A stretch of 7,706 nucleotides of DNA from DATEPR01 sp036503065 (GCA_036503065.1 DASXXM010000387.1:1-7706), one strand, 5' to 3'. Shown: positions 1 through 6,747, numbered from the stretch's first letter. Program-made: numbers and translations. The notes: generated by a model not told the origin, from the sequence alone.

Positions 1-963
1 CGTCGCCCTCGGCCAGACGGCGGCGATCTCGTCGGTGCCGACACCCGCCCGCACGACGGCGATCGCCGCATCCATCCACTCCCGTGCCCTGGTGTAGGCG
101 TCGCGCTGGCTCGGCGTGGCGCTGCCGACACCGAACGTGCGGTAGTAGCAGGTCCGGTAGCCGTTGTAGGAGTGGATGATGTCGAAGAACGCCTGGTCGC
201 CGGGCCGGATGAGGCGGTCGGAGAAGTTGTGCGGATGCGGGTTGCAGCGTTCCCCGCTCACCGCGTTGATCGCCTCGACCTGGTCTGAGCCCATCTCGTA
301 GAGGCGCTTGTTGGCCAGCGCGACGATCTCGTTCTCGCGGATGCCCGGCTTGAGCGCCTCGACGATGTCCTGGTAGACGCCGTCCACCATGGCCGCGGCC
401 TGGGTGAGCAACATGATCTCGTCCGGCGACTTGAGCACCCGCGCGTCCAGCATGAGCTGTTGCGCGTCCACCACGGTCAGGCCCTGCCGTTGCATCTCGA
501 ACAGGAACGCGGGCTCCACGATGTCCACGCCGACCGGCTCGTCGGCGACCCCCGCGTCGGTCAGCAGTTGCTTTATCTGCCGCACCGCCGATTCCATCAG
601 GCCGGCCGACGGCGCGATCGCGCCGCGGAGACCGAGCATGCCGGCGTGGCAGTTCGCCGGGTCGAGCCACGGCGAGTACAGCCGGTGGTGGCGGGCGGCC
701 GAGCCGAAGTCCCACAGCATCGGCTGGCCCTCCGGGGTCAGCAGCGCGTAGCGGGTCATCTTGTCGCCCAGCGCGCCGCCGATCCAGGTCTGGGTCGTGT
801 AGCGGATGTTGTAGAAGTCGAACAGCAGCAGCGAACCGCACTCACTGGCGGCCAGCGAGCTCCGCGCCCGGTCCAGCCGGTAGCGGCGCAGCCGGTCGAA
901 GTCGACCCGCTGCTCGAAGTCGACCGCCATGTGGCCGGGCGCGGCCATCGGCCGGGCCGTCAC
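1..963 (-). CDS. M24-family (creatinase / aminopeptidase P fold) hydrolase, C-terminus cut by window edge
   Basis: 321 codons are visible without a stop; the C-terminal part lies beyond position 1. The N-terminal part (about residues 22-175) looks like a creatinase/prolidase N-terminal domain, with FDFYNIRYTT at 48-57 and WDFGSAARHH at 84-93. The linker KSPDEI at 178-183 is typical of M24B proteins. The catalytic pita-bread domain follows, with SGERCNPHPH at 236-245 (candidate catalytic His243/His245), RPGD at 253-256, Asp261 and NGYRTCYYRTF at 267-277. In M24 peptidases the second metal-ligand Asp precedes the RT pair by three residues; here that position is Cys272. The later His/Glu ligands are outside the window. 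The family includes Xaa-Pro peptidases, creatinase, ectoine hydrolase and the DMSP lyase DddP; from memory the N-terminal motif is somewhat DddP-like, which is weak evidence. The GTG at 963 overlaps the upstream stop (GTGA) and suggests translational coupling. ATG at 948 or 930 are alternatives, and none has a clear ribosome binding site. It is the last visible gene of the operon. Fold assignment is firm; substrate is unknown. Confidence 0.88.
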   Translation of the reverse strand, partial: MTARPMAAPGHMAVDFEQRVDFDRLRRYRLDRARSSLAASECGSLLLFDFYNIRYTTQTWIGGALGDKMTRYALLTPEGQPMLWDFGSAARHHRLYSPWLDPANCHAGMLGLRGAIAPSAGLMESAVRQIKQLLTDAGVADEPVGVDIVEPAFLFEMQRQGLTVVDAQQLMLDARVLKSPDEIMLLTQAAAMVDGVYQDIVEALKPGIRENEIVALANKRLYEMGSDQVEAINAVSGERCNPHPHNFSDRLIRPGDQAFFDIIHSYNGYRTCYYRTFGVGSATPSQRDAYTRAREWMDAAIAVVRAGVGTDEIAAVWPRAT

Positions 964-1886
964 GGGGCGCTCAGGCCGTCGTCGACCGGCGCGTTCTCCG
1001 GCTCGAGCGTCATGCCGGCACGTCGTGCCTGTTCCAGGATGAGCGTGGCGAAGTCCAGGTCACGGTGGCCGGCGCCGACGGCGGCCGCCACGAGCTGGGC
1101 GGCCGCGGTCGCCAGCGGCATGGGCACCGCCAGCTCGTGCGCCGCGTCGTAGGCGAGGTCGAAGTCCTTGCTGAGCAACGGCATCGTGAAGGTCGGCGTG
1201 AAGTCGAGGTTCACCAGAGCCGGGGTTTTGTACCTGGTGAACGTGGAGCCGAGCACCGAGTCGTTGAGGAACTCCAGGAACGCGGCGCGGGTGGTGCCGC
1301 CGCGCTCGGCCAGCAGCGTGATCTCGGTCAGGGACTGGATCATCACGCCGAGGAACACGTTGTGGCAGATCTTCACCAGGCGGGCCACCTCGCCATCACC
1401 GACGTAGGTCACGCCGCGACCCAGTGCCAGCAACAGGTCCCGCACCTGGTCGAACGCCTCCCGCGGCCCGGACACCGCCAGCGTGAGCTTGCCGGCGCGC
1501 ACCACCTTGGGATTGCCGCTGACCGGCGCGGCCAGAAACTCGGTGCCGCGGAACCCGGCCTCGACCCGCGCCTCCGCCGACGCCGCAACGGAAACCGTGG
1601 ACGAGTCGATGATCACCCGAGGCGCGGCGTCGGAATGCGTGAGCAGGCCCCCATCACCCGTCAGTACCTGGGCGAGATCGGCGGAGCCGGACACCATGAC
1701 GAACACGACGTCGCGGTCGGCCAGATCCACCGGCGCGTCAACGACCTTGACGCCGCGCCCGGCCAGCGACTCGGTCTTGGACCGCGTCCGGTTGTAGACG
1801 GCAACGTCGCGCCCTGCGTCGAGCAGTCGGCCGGCGAGCGCGACTCCCATGCGGCCGGTGCCGATCCAGCCGACTCGTGTGCTCAT
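960..1886 (-). CDS. NAD(P)-dependent oxidoreductase, 3-hydroxyisobutyrate dehydrogenase family
   Basis: This 308-residue protein is the usual length for the beta-hydroxyacid dehydrogenase family (3-hydroxyisobutyrate, tartronate semialdehyde, GLYR1-type). These cytosolic enzymes oxidise a beta-hydroxyacid or reduce the matching semialdehyde. The Rossmann motif GWIGTGRMG is at residues 6-14. NRT at 32-34, at the end of the second strand, is common in NADP-preferring members. The substrate-binding motif APVSG is at 120-124. The catalytic lysine is Lys172 in KICHN; many family members have KxxNN, so the first Asn is His here. SKD at 239-241 is the conserved C-terminal domain motif. The start at 1886 is chosen because AAGGAG lies 6 nt upstream; an in-frame ATG at 1913 would add nine non-conserved residues. 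It follows the transporter genes after a 23-nt gap and overlaps the M24 gene by 4 nt. It probably acts on the imported compound or its breakdown product; the exact substrate is unknown. Confidence 0.9.
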   Translation of the reverse strand: MSTRVGWIGTGRMGVALAGRLLDAGRDVAVYNRTRSKTESLAGRGVKVVDAPVDLADRDVVFVMVSGSADLAQVLTGDGGLLTHSDAAPRVIIDSSTVSVAASAEARVEAGFRGTEFLAAPVSGNPKVVRAGKLTLAVSGPREAFDQVRDLLLALGRGVTYVGDGEVARLVKICHNVFLGVMIQSLTEITLLAERGGTTRAAFLEFLNDSVLGSTFTRYKTPALVNLDFTPTFTMPLLSKDFDLAYDAAHELAVPMPLATAAAQLVAAAVGAGHRDLDFATLILEQARRAGMTLEPENAPVDDGLSAP

Positions 1887-1892
1887 GTGTGT

Positions 1893-1898
1893 CTCCTT
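1893..1898 (-). promoter_or_regulatory. Ribosome binding site of the dehydrogenase gene
   Basis: AAGGAG on the minus strand, 6 nt before the ATG at 1886. It is a strong Shine-Dalgarno match and fixes that ATG, rather than the in-frame ATG at 1913, as the start. Its presence in the 23-nt gap after the ATPase gene fits independent initiation within the operon. Confidence 0.8.
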
Positions 1899-1909
1899 GG
1901 TCGTGCGCG

Positions 1910-2659
1910 TCAACGCCGACGATCCGTTGCCACCGGTATGGCGTGTCCACCGAGGTAGAGCCGGGCGACGTCCGGGTTGGCCAGCAACGCCGTGCCGCTG
2001 TCCACGAGTCGAACGGCGCCGCCTTCCAGGACCGCGCCGACATCGGCGGCGGCGAGGCCACTACGTGCGTTCTGTTCCACCAGCAGCACCGTGATGCCCT
2101 GGTCGGCCAGGCCGCGGATGCTGGTGAAGACCTGGGTGCGGGACTTGGGATCCAGGCCGATGGACGGTTCGTCCAGCAGGACGAGGCTGGGTTCCAGCAC
2201 CAGCGTCCGTGCCAGTTCGACCTGCTTCTGCTCGCCGCCGGACAGCGACCCGGCGTGGTCGGCCGCGCGCCGCCGGCAGATCGGGAAGATCTCGGCCACC
2301 TCGTCGACCCGCTGCCGGACCCGTTTCTGGTCCGGCATGGCGTAGCCGCCCATCAGCAGGTTGTCCCGGACCGTCATGGCCGGGAACAGGCTGCGGTCCT
2401 GCGGCACGTGCACGATCCCGCGGGCGAGGCGCTGCCGGGGACTGAGCCGGTCGAGCACGGCACCCCGGAACGTCACGCTGCCCTGGCGCGGGCGCAGCAG
2501 GCCGCTGACGCACTTGAGCACCGTGCTCTTGCCGGCCCCGTTGGGCCCGATCAGGCACGTGACGGTCCCCTGGTGGACGTCGAGATCGACACCCTTGAGG
2601 ATGTCACCGGCGCCGTAGCCGGCCACCACCGAGCGCAGCGAGAGGATCGGTTCGGTCAT
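1910..2659 (-). CDS. ABC transporter ATP-binding protein, LivF type (HAAT importer)
   Basis: A 249-residue ABC ATPase, close to the usual LivF size (about 235-240), with a short extra C-terminal tail ending in DRRR. Walker A GPNGAGKS is at 38-45, the Q-loop Gln at 87 (VPQDRSLFP), signature LSGGE at 139-143, Walker B LVLLDEP at 159-165 and the D-loop SIGLD at 166-170. The H-loop His is replaced by Gln196 in LLVEQN, which is characteristic of LivF-type subunits and not a defect. It should pair with the neighbouring LivG-type ATPase to energise uptake through the two permeases. The ATG at 2659 overlaps the upstream TGA by one base (TGATG), implying coupled translation. The in-frame extension to 2764 runs through the upstream gene and is not used. 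The family is certain; the transported compound (amino acid, amide, urea-like or other) is not shown. Confidence 0.95.
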   Translation of the reverse strand: MTEPILSLRSVVAGYGAGDILKGVDLDVHQGTVTCLIGPNGAGKSTVLKCVSGLLRPRQGSVTFRGAVLDRLSPRQRLARGIVHVPQDRSLFPAMTVRDNLLMGGYAMPDQKRVRQRVDEVAEIFPICRRRAADHAGSLSGGEQKQVELARTLVLEPSLVLLDEPSIGLDPKSRTQVFTSIRGLADQGITVLLVEQNARSGLAAADVGAVLEGGAVRLVDSGTALLANPDVARLYLGGHAIPVATDRRR

Positions 2660-3390
2660 CACGCCCCCAGGTAGGCGTCGAGAACCGCCGGGTTGTGCTG
2701 TACCGCGTCCGGCGGTCCGCTGAAGATCTCCTGGCCCTGGTCCAGCACGACCACCGGATCGCACAGCCGCATCACGAAGTTCATGTCGTGCTCGACGATG
2801 AGGAACGTGATGCCCCCGTCGTGCAGCGCGCGGATGTGCCGCTCCATCGTCTCGATCAGCACCGGGTTCACGCCCGCCGTCGGCTCGTCCAGCATCACCA
2901 GCTTGGGGCGGCTCATCAGCACGGCCGCGAACTCCAGCAGTTTCCGTTGGCCGTAGGACAGTTCGGCCGCGTAGAGGTCGGCGACGTGGCTCAGGCCGAA
3001 CTCGGCGAGCAGTTCGGCGACGCGCTCCCGGTCGTGGTGGTCCACCCGCCTGCCGAACAGCCGCGCCACCGAGAAACCGCCTGCCACCACGAGGTTCTCC
3101 GCCACGGTGAGGTCGGCGAACACCCGGGCCTGCTGGAAGGTCCTGGACAGGCCACGCCGGTAGAGGACGGCCGGTTTGGCGGCGGTCACGTCGTGGCCGT
3201 CGAAGCTGATGTGGCCTGCGTCGGCTCGGAGGTAGCCGGTGATCACGTTGAACAGCGTGGTCTTGCCGGAGCCGTTGGGCCCGATCAGCGCGGTGATCGA
3301 GTTCCGCTCGACGCTCAGGTTCGCGTCCTGCAACGCTTGCACCGAGCCGAAGCTGCGGGATACGTCGGCGACTTCCAGCAGCGCGGTCAC
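2659..3390 (-). CDS. ABC transporter ATP-binding protein, LivG type (HAAT importer)
   Basis: A 243-residue ABC ATPase, slightly shorter than E. coli LivG (about 255). Walker A GPNGSGKT is at 37-44, the Q-loop Gln at 86 in RTFQQARVF (typical of LivG), signature LSYGQ at 144-148, Walker B LVMLDEP at 164-170 followed by TAGVNP, and the H-loop His at 201 (IVEHDM). The TAGVNP and EHDMNFVM stretches distinguish LivG from LivF. The start is GTG at 3390, preceded by GAAGGGGGA with about 6 nt spacing and overlapping the permease stop by 4 nt (GTGA). The much longer in-frame extension upstream crosses the permease genes out of frame and is rejected. It is the second ATPase of the heteromeric importer. 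Confidence 0.95.
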   Translation of the reverse strand: MTALLEVADVSRSFGSVQALQDANLSVERNSITALIGPNGSGKTTLFNVITGYLRADAGHISFDGHDVTAAKPAVLYRRGLSRTFQQARVFADLTVAENLVVAGGFSVARLFGRRVDHHDRERVAELLAEFGLSHVADLYAAELSYGQRKLLEFAAVLMSRPKLVMLDEPTAGVNPVLIETMERHIRALHDGGITFLIVEHDMNFVMRLCDPVVVLDQGQEIFSGPPDAVQHNPAVLDAYLGA

Positions 3391-4409
3391 GCTCGGTCCC
3401 CCTTCGCGGTGAGCGCGGGTTCCTTCGTCGTCGCAGGGAGTGGGGTGTCCACCGCTCGTCGCCGTCGACGGCGGCGCAGCCGTTCCTGGATCGACGGCAG
3501 GATGCCGCGCGGCATCAGCAGAATCACGACGAGGAACACCAGCGCGTAGGCGATCAGGTAGAGCTGGCTGCCGCCGAGGCTGTAGGCCAGGTACTGCTGG
3601 GCCAGCTCCAGGATGAACGCCCCGACGACCGGCCCCCACAGCGTCGCCCGCCCGCCGAGGAAGGTCATCAGCACGATCGCCACCGTGATCAGCGGGTCGA
3701 CCGCGAACTGCGGATAGATGAATCCCTCGTAGTAGGCCCAGATTCCGCCGACCATCCCGGTCAGGCCGACGCTGACGCAGAACGCGAGCAGCTTGACGGT
3801 CTGCACGCGGACGCCGATGCCGACGGCCTTGTCCTCGTCCGCCCGCACCGCGGCCAGCGACAGTCCGACCTTGGAGCGCATGGTGAGCCACGTCAGCCCC
3901 ATCGCGACGGCCAGCAGCACCAGGAGCACGAAGTAGAACGGCTGCTCGTAGTACGCGGCCGGGAACGGCGCCGCCGCGATCGACGCGCCCTGCGCGCCAC
4001 CGGTCAGGCCGCGCAGGTTGAAGGCCAGCGTCTGCACCACGAACAGCAGCGTGATGGTCACGATCGCGAACACGTCGGCCCTGGTGCGCATCGCGATCGC
4101 GGCGATCGGCAGCCCGAGCACCGCGACGCCGATCCCGATCAGCGGCAGCAACAGGAACGGCTCGTAGCCGCTGGAGATGCCGTGGTGCTGGAACCACAGC
4201 ACCTCGGCGTAGGCGCCGATGCCGAAGAACGCCACGTGCCCGAGCGACGGGTAGCCCGCGAAGCCGCCCAACAGGTTCCAGGCGCTGGACATCACCGCGA
4301 ACATCAGCGTGAACACCAGCATGTTGATCAGCCAGTGCGCGAGGCCGAACGCGGGCAGCGCGACGAGGACACCGAAGAACACGACCGCGCGGAGCAGACC
4401 GGTCCTCAT
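3387..4409 (-). CDS. ABC transporter permease, LivM type (HAAT importer)
   Basis: A 340-residue polytopic inner-membrane protein with roughly nine hydrophobic segments between residues 8 and 299. The LivM hallmark YPSLGHVAFFGIGAY is at 53-67, and GLTGGAQGA at 134-142 is the usual loop. The cytoplasmic coupling loop lies around 179-205 (SKVGLSLAAVRADEDKAVGI). A conserved GGRATLWGPVVGA block is at 252-264 and the family end mark MPRGI at 299-303. A basic cytoplasmic tail follows, with seven consecutive Arg at 312-318. The start is ATG at 4409, overlapping the upstream permease stop by 4 nt (ATGA). There is no obvious Shine-Dalgarno, so it probably depends on coupling. It forms the translocation pore with the LivH-type subunit. 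The family is certain, the substrate unknown. Confidence 0.94.
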   Translation of the reverse strand: MRTGLLRAVVFFGVLVALPAFGLAHWLINMLVFTLMFAVMSSAWNLLGGFAGYPSLGHVAFFGIGAYAEVLWFQHHGISSGYEPFLLLPLIGIGVAVLGLPIAAIAMRTRADVFAIVTITLLFVVQTLAFNLRGLTGGAQGASIAAAPFPAAYYEQPFYFVLLVLLAVAMGLTWLTMRSKVGLSLAAVRADEDKAVGIGVRVQTVKLLAFCVSVGLTGMVGGIWAYYEGFIYPQFAVDPLITVAIVLMTFLGGRATLWGPVVGAFILELAQQYLAYSLGGSQLYLIAYALVFLVVILLMPRGILPSIQERLRRRRRRRAVDTPLPATTKEPALTAKGDRA

Positions 4410-5284
4410 ATGGCGCCGCGCATGGACGTGCCGAACAACCCGCGCGGCCGGATCAGCAGTACCAGCAGCAACACCACGAAGAACGTCATCTGCGACCAGA
4501 TCGGCGAGATCGCGGACGCGACGACCGCGGAGGACACCGAGATGACCAACGCGCCGACCACCGCACCGCCGATGCTGCCGAGGCCCCCCAACAGAACGAT
4601 GGACAGCAGCCGGGAGATCAGGTCGTAGTGGCTGCCGGAGTTGAACGGGTACAGCAGGCCGTACACCGAACCGGCGGCCGCCGCGGTGGCCGTGCCGAGG
4701 CCGTAGCCGATCGCGGCGACCCGGTCGGCCTCGACACCCAACAACCGCGCGGACTCCGGGTTCTGCACGCTGGCACGGACCGCGCGACCGAAGCGGGTTC
4801 GGTTCAGCAGCAGGTAGAGCAGTCCCAGGACGAACAGCGAGAGCAGGAACGCCCACAGCCGGACCAGCGTGATCTGGTAGCCGAACACCGTCCAGCTCGC
4901 GTTGGCGTAGCCGGTGTTGATGCTGCGGTCCGACGTGCTCCAGACGACACTCATCACGCCTTCGGCCAGCAGCGCCACCGCGAAGGTCACCAGCACGCTC
5001 AGCTGGGACCTGTCCTCCCGGCGCAGCGGACGCAGGAACACCGCCTGCACGCCGACGCCGACCGCGAACATGACGACGGTGGTGACGGGCGTGGCCAGGA
5101 ACGGATCGACGCCGAGCGACGTGAACAACTGGAAGGACAGGTACGCGCCCAGGATCACCATGGCGCCCTGGGCCATGTTGATGACCTTCATGATGCCGAA
5201 GATCAGTGTCTGGCCGGACGCCATGAGCGCGTAGACGCCCGCCGTGAGTACGCCGAGGATGATGCCCTGGACCAAGGCGTGCAC
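4406..5284 (-). CDS. ABC transporter permease, LivH type (HAAT importer)
   Basis: A 292-residue polytopic membrane protein, slightly shorter than E. coli LivH (308). The N-terminal GVLTAGVYALMASGQTLIFG (11-30) and VINMAQGAMVILGAY (34-48) are LivH-type signatures. The cytoplasmic coupling loop is at 163-205 (NPESARLLGVEADRV at 175-189), and LLSIVLLGGLGSIGGAVVGA is at 226-245. IRPRGLFG at 278-285 closes the family domain. The start is GTG at 5284, only 3 nt after the stop of the binding-protein gene, with the G-rich end of that gene (GGGGCGGG) as a possible weak ribosome binding site. It pairs with the LivM-type permease encoded next. Confidence 0.94.
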   Translation of the reverse strand: MHALVQGIILGVLTAGVYALMASGQTLIFGIMKVINMAQGAMVILGAYLSFQLFTSLGVDPFLATPVTTVVMFAVGVGVQAVFLRPLRREDRSQLSVLVTFAVALLAEGVMSVVWSTSDRSINTGYANASWTVFGYQITLVRLWAFLLSLFVLGLLYLLLNRTRFGRAVRASVQNPESARLLGVEADRVAAIGYGLGTATAAAAGSVYGLLYPFNSGSHYDLISRLLSIVLLGGLGSIGGAVVGALVISVSSAVVASAISPIWSQMTFFVVLLLVLLIRPRGLFGTSMRGAI

Positions 5285-5287
5285 AGC

Positions 5288-6532
5288 TCACCCGCCCCAG
5301 TTCGGCTTGGGTGCCTCCGGGCGGGCCTGGGCGATGGTCGACGGGAAGACCGGCAGCAGCTTGCCCTTCTGCCACTGCACCAGGTGGAACTGGCCGTTGG
5401 GCGCGCCATCCGCCGACCAGGACAGGTCGCCCAGGATCGTGGGCCAGACACCGGAGTGCAGCGTGCTGATGATCGTCGCGTTGTCGATCTTGTTCGTCTT
5501 CGTCGCCACCGCGGAGATCACCTGGCCCACCGCGTAGGCCTCGGCGCTGCTGTCGTCGACGGTCTGCGCGGTGCCACCGAACTTCTTGATGTAGGCCAGG
5601 GTGAACGCCGGACTGCCCGCGGCCGTCGAGCCGGGGAACCAGTCGGCGGGCGCCATGATGCCCTCGGTGTTCGACGCGCCCACCTTGTCCGGGAACTGCG
5701 CGGGCGAGTTGGCGCCGTTGGACTGGAACATGAACCTGGGGTTGTACTTGAGCTGCACCAGGTCCTTGACCTGGGAGTACGCGTCCTCGTTCTGGGTGCC
5801 GCCGACGACGACGTCCGGGTGTGTCGCGACGAGGGCGGCCATCACCGGCGCGAGGTCCATCGTCTCGGACGGGTAGACCTGCTTGTAGACCGTCCGGATG
5901 CCAGCGGCTTCCAGCTTCTGCCGGATGTCCTCGGCGAGCGGCGCGGAGAACGGGTCGTCGAGTTCGGCGTACGCGGCGGTCTTGGGCCGCTGGTCCGCGG
6001 GCAGGCTCAGCAGGTAGTTGACGAACACGTCGCCGGACTGCACGGTCGGTGCCGGCTGGACGAAGAAGTAGTTGTGCAGGTGCTGCTGGAACATCGCGGG
6101 CCCGCCGCCTGCCGGCGCCAGGAAGGCGTAGCCGTACCGCTTGGCGACCTGGGACGCCGGGATCGTCAGCAGCGTCGAGAACGGACCGACCGTCAGGTCG
6201 ACGTGGTCCTTGTTGATCAGGTTCTGGTAGTTCGTCACCACCTGGGTCGGGCTGGACGCATCGTCCACAATGTTCAGTTGTACCTTGCGGCCCAGTATCC
6301 CGCCCGCGGCGTTGACCGTGTCGGCCCACAGTTGGTAGCCGTGCTGGATCGCCTTGCCCGAGTCGGCGAAGTCGCCGGTCAGCGACACCGACGCGCCGAT
6401 CACCAGCGGCTTGCCCGAGCTTGCGCCGCCGGCGGATCCGCCGCTCGCCGGGGCACATCCGGCCGCGAGCACCAGGGCGGCGGCACCCGCGCCGGCCGTC
6501 CGCAGGAGCCACAAACGATTGCGGTTCGTCAT
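5288..6532 (-). CDS. ABC transporter substrate-binding lipoprotein (LivK / HAAT type, periplasmic-binding-protein type I fold)
   Basis: This 414-residue protein begins with a lipoprotein signal peptide: basic n-region MTNRNR, a hydrophobic stretch to about residue 22, and lipobox LAAGC with acylated Cys26. A flexible Gly/Ser-rich linker to about 40 follows, as expected for an actinobacterial cell-surface lipoprotein. The mature domain starts KPLVIGASVSLTG (41-53), continues with NAAGGILGRKV (74-84), DDASSP (90-95) and VGPFST (115-120), all conserved positions in amino-acid or amide-binding proteins of this superfamily. It captures the substrate and delivers it to the two permeases. The ATG at 6532 has GGGAGG 7 nt upstream. 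It is the first gene of the operon. Codons 4-8 contain a copy of the putative regulator operator. The ligand cannot be inferred; relatives bind amino acids, amides, urea or aromatic acids. Confidence 0.94.
   Translation of the reverse strand: MTNRNRLWLLRTAGAGAAALVLAAGCAPASGGSAGGASSGKPLVIGASVSLTGDFADSGKAIQHGYQLWADTVNAAGGILGRKVQLNIVDDASSPTQVVTNYQNLINKDHVDLTVGPFSTLLTIPASQVAKRYGYAFLAPAGGGPAMFQQHLHNYFFVQPAPTVQSGDVFVNYLLSLPADQRPKTAAYAELDDPFSAPLAEDIRQKLEAAGIRTVYKQVYPSETMDLAPVMAALVATHPDVVVGGTQNEDAYSQVKDLVQLKYNPRFMFQSNGANSPAQFPDKVGASNTEGIMAPADWFPGSTAAGSPAFTLAYIKKFGGTAQTVDDSSAEAYAVGQVISAVATKTNKIDNATIISTLHSGVWPTILGDLSWSADGAPNGQFHLVQWQKGKLLPVFPSTIAQARPEAPKPNWGG
6510..6523. promoter_or_regulatory. Putative LacI-family operator A (inside the binding-protein gene)
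   Basis: CACAAACGATTGCG, identical over 14 nt to operator B and differing at one base from C. It lies in codons 4-8 of the lipoprotein gene, about +108 from the predicted operon start site. That position suits a roadblock or looping site. The central CG is flanked by near-palindromic arms, as in LacI/GalR operators. Confidence 0.6.
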
Positions 6533-6539
6533 CGAGTGC

Positions 6540-6545
6540 CCTCCC
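6540..6545 (-). promoter_or_regulatory. Ribosome binding site of the substrate-binding-protein gene
   Basis: GGGAGG on the minus strand, 7 nt before the ATG at 6532. It is a strong match, consistent with the binding protein being the most heavily translated component of the importer. Confidence 0.75.
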
Positions 6546-6612
6546 AGGGCAATGGACTGACGTCGAGACCTGGCACCACGGCCGGCCCTGGCGGGGTCGG
6601 CTGACGACCGGG

Positions 6613-6626
6613 CACAAACGATTGCG
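6613..6626. promoter_or_regulatory. Putative LacI-family operator B (at the operon transcription start)
   Basis: CACAAACGATTGCG. It begins 4-5 nt downstream of the predicted -10 box of the operon promoter, so it covers the expected start site. That is the classical repressing position. It is centred 103 bp from operator A and 100 bp from operator C, all in the same orientation. Confidence 0.7.
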
Positions 6627-6630
6627 GCCC

Positions 6631-6659
6631 AGGGTGCCCGCAGGCGGAAGAGGTGTCAA
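6631..6659 (-). promoter_or_regulatory. Predicted sigma-70-type promoter of the transporter operon
   Basis: On the minus strand TTGACA (6659-6654) is a perfect -35 hexamer. After a 17-nt spacer comes CACCCT (6636-6631), a weak -10 that keeps only the A at position 2 and the T at position 6. The predicted start is near 6624, giving an untranslated leader of about 90 nt. Confidence rests on the perfect -35, the exact spacing and the operator placed at +1. Confidence 0.6.
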
Positions 6660-6712
6660 GGGTGCCAGGAAAAACGCCACCAACCGGACTGACATGTTCC
6701 ACCGGGCGCGAC

Positions 6713-6726
6713 CACAATCGATTGCG
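6713..6726. promoter_or_regulatory. Putative LacI-family operator C (upstream of the regulator gene)
   Basis: CACAATCGATTGCG; its core CAATCGATTG is a perfect 10-bp palindrome with a central CG, the best-formed of the three copies. It is centred about 40 bp upstream of the regulator start codon, over the expected -35 region of that gene, so autorepression is likely. Confidence 0.68.
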
Positions 6727-6747
6727 CCCGCTGGTGGCTTCGGCGGT

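Larger units (their letters stand above)
1..6624 (-). other. Predicted single transcription unit: importer, dehydrogenase and M24 hydrolase
   Basis: Seven co-directional genes with junctions of +3, -4, -4, -1, +23 and -4 nt and no terminator-like hairpin between them. The only plausible promoter is upstream of the binding-protein gene, with a predicted start near 6624. The unit continues past the left edge of the window, so further downstream genes may belong to it. Assignment as one operon is inferred from spacing and direction. Confidence 0.85.

Noticed and set aside
1887..1909. The 23-nt gap between the LivF-type gene and the dehydrogenase as an internal promoter or terminator
   Set aside because: It is too short and has no hairpin or promoter boxes; it holds only the ribosome binding site.
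2070..2075. Gln instead of His at the H-loop of the LivF-type ATPase
   Set aside because: LLVEQN is normal for LivF-type subunits, so it is not evidence of a damaged ATPase.
3391..4197. Upstream extension of the LivG-type gene through the LivM-type gene
   Set aside because: It is out of frame with the permease. GTG at 3390 has a good ribosome binding site and matches the family N-terminus.
6576..6591. Near-palindrome CCACGGCCGGCCCTGG in the operon leader
   Set aside because: There is no loop between the arms and one mismatched pair, and no U-run follows, so it is not a credible hairpin terminator or riboswitch element; GC-rich DNA yields these often.
4628..6604. A 658-codon open frame on the plus strand opposite the binding-protein and LivH-type genes
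   Set aside because: It is antisense to two firmly identified genes, has low-complexity Arg/Val/His-rich composition typical of reversed high-G+C coding sequence, and shows no recognisable domain.
4410..6695. Upstream in-frame extension of the LivM-type gene giving an open frame over 1100 codons long
   Set aside because: The extension reads the LivH-type and binding-protein genes in the wrong frame. The real protein starts at the ATG at 4409 with a clean LivM N-terminus and a 4-nt overlap.
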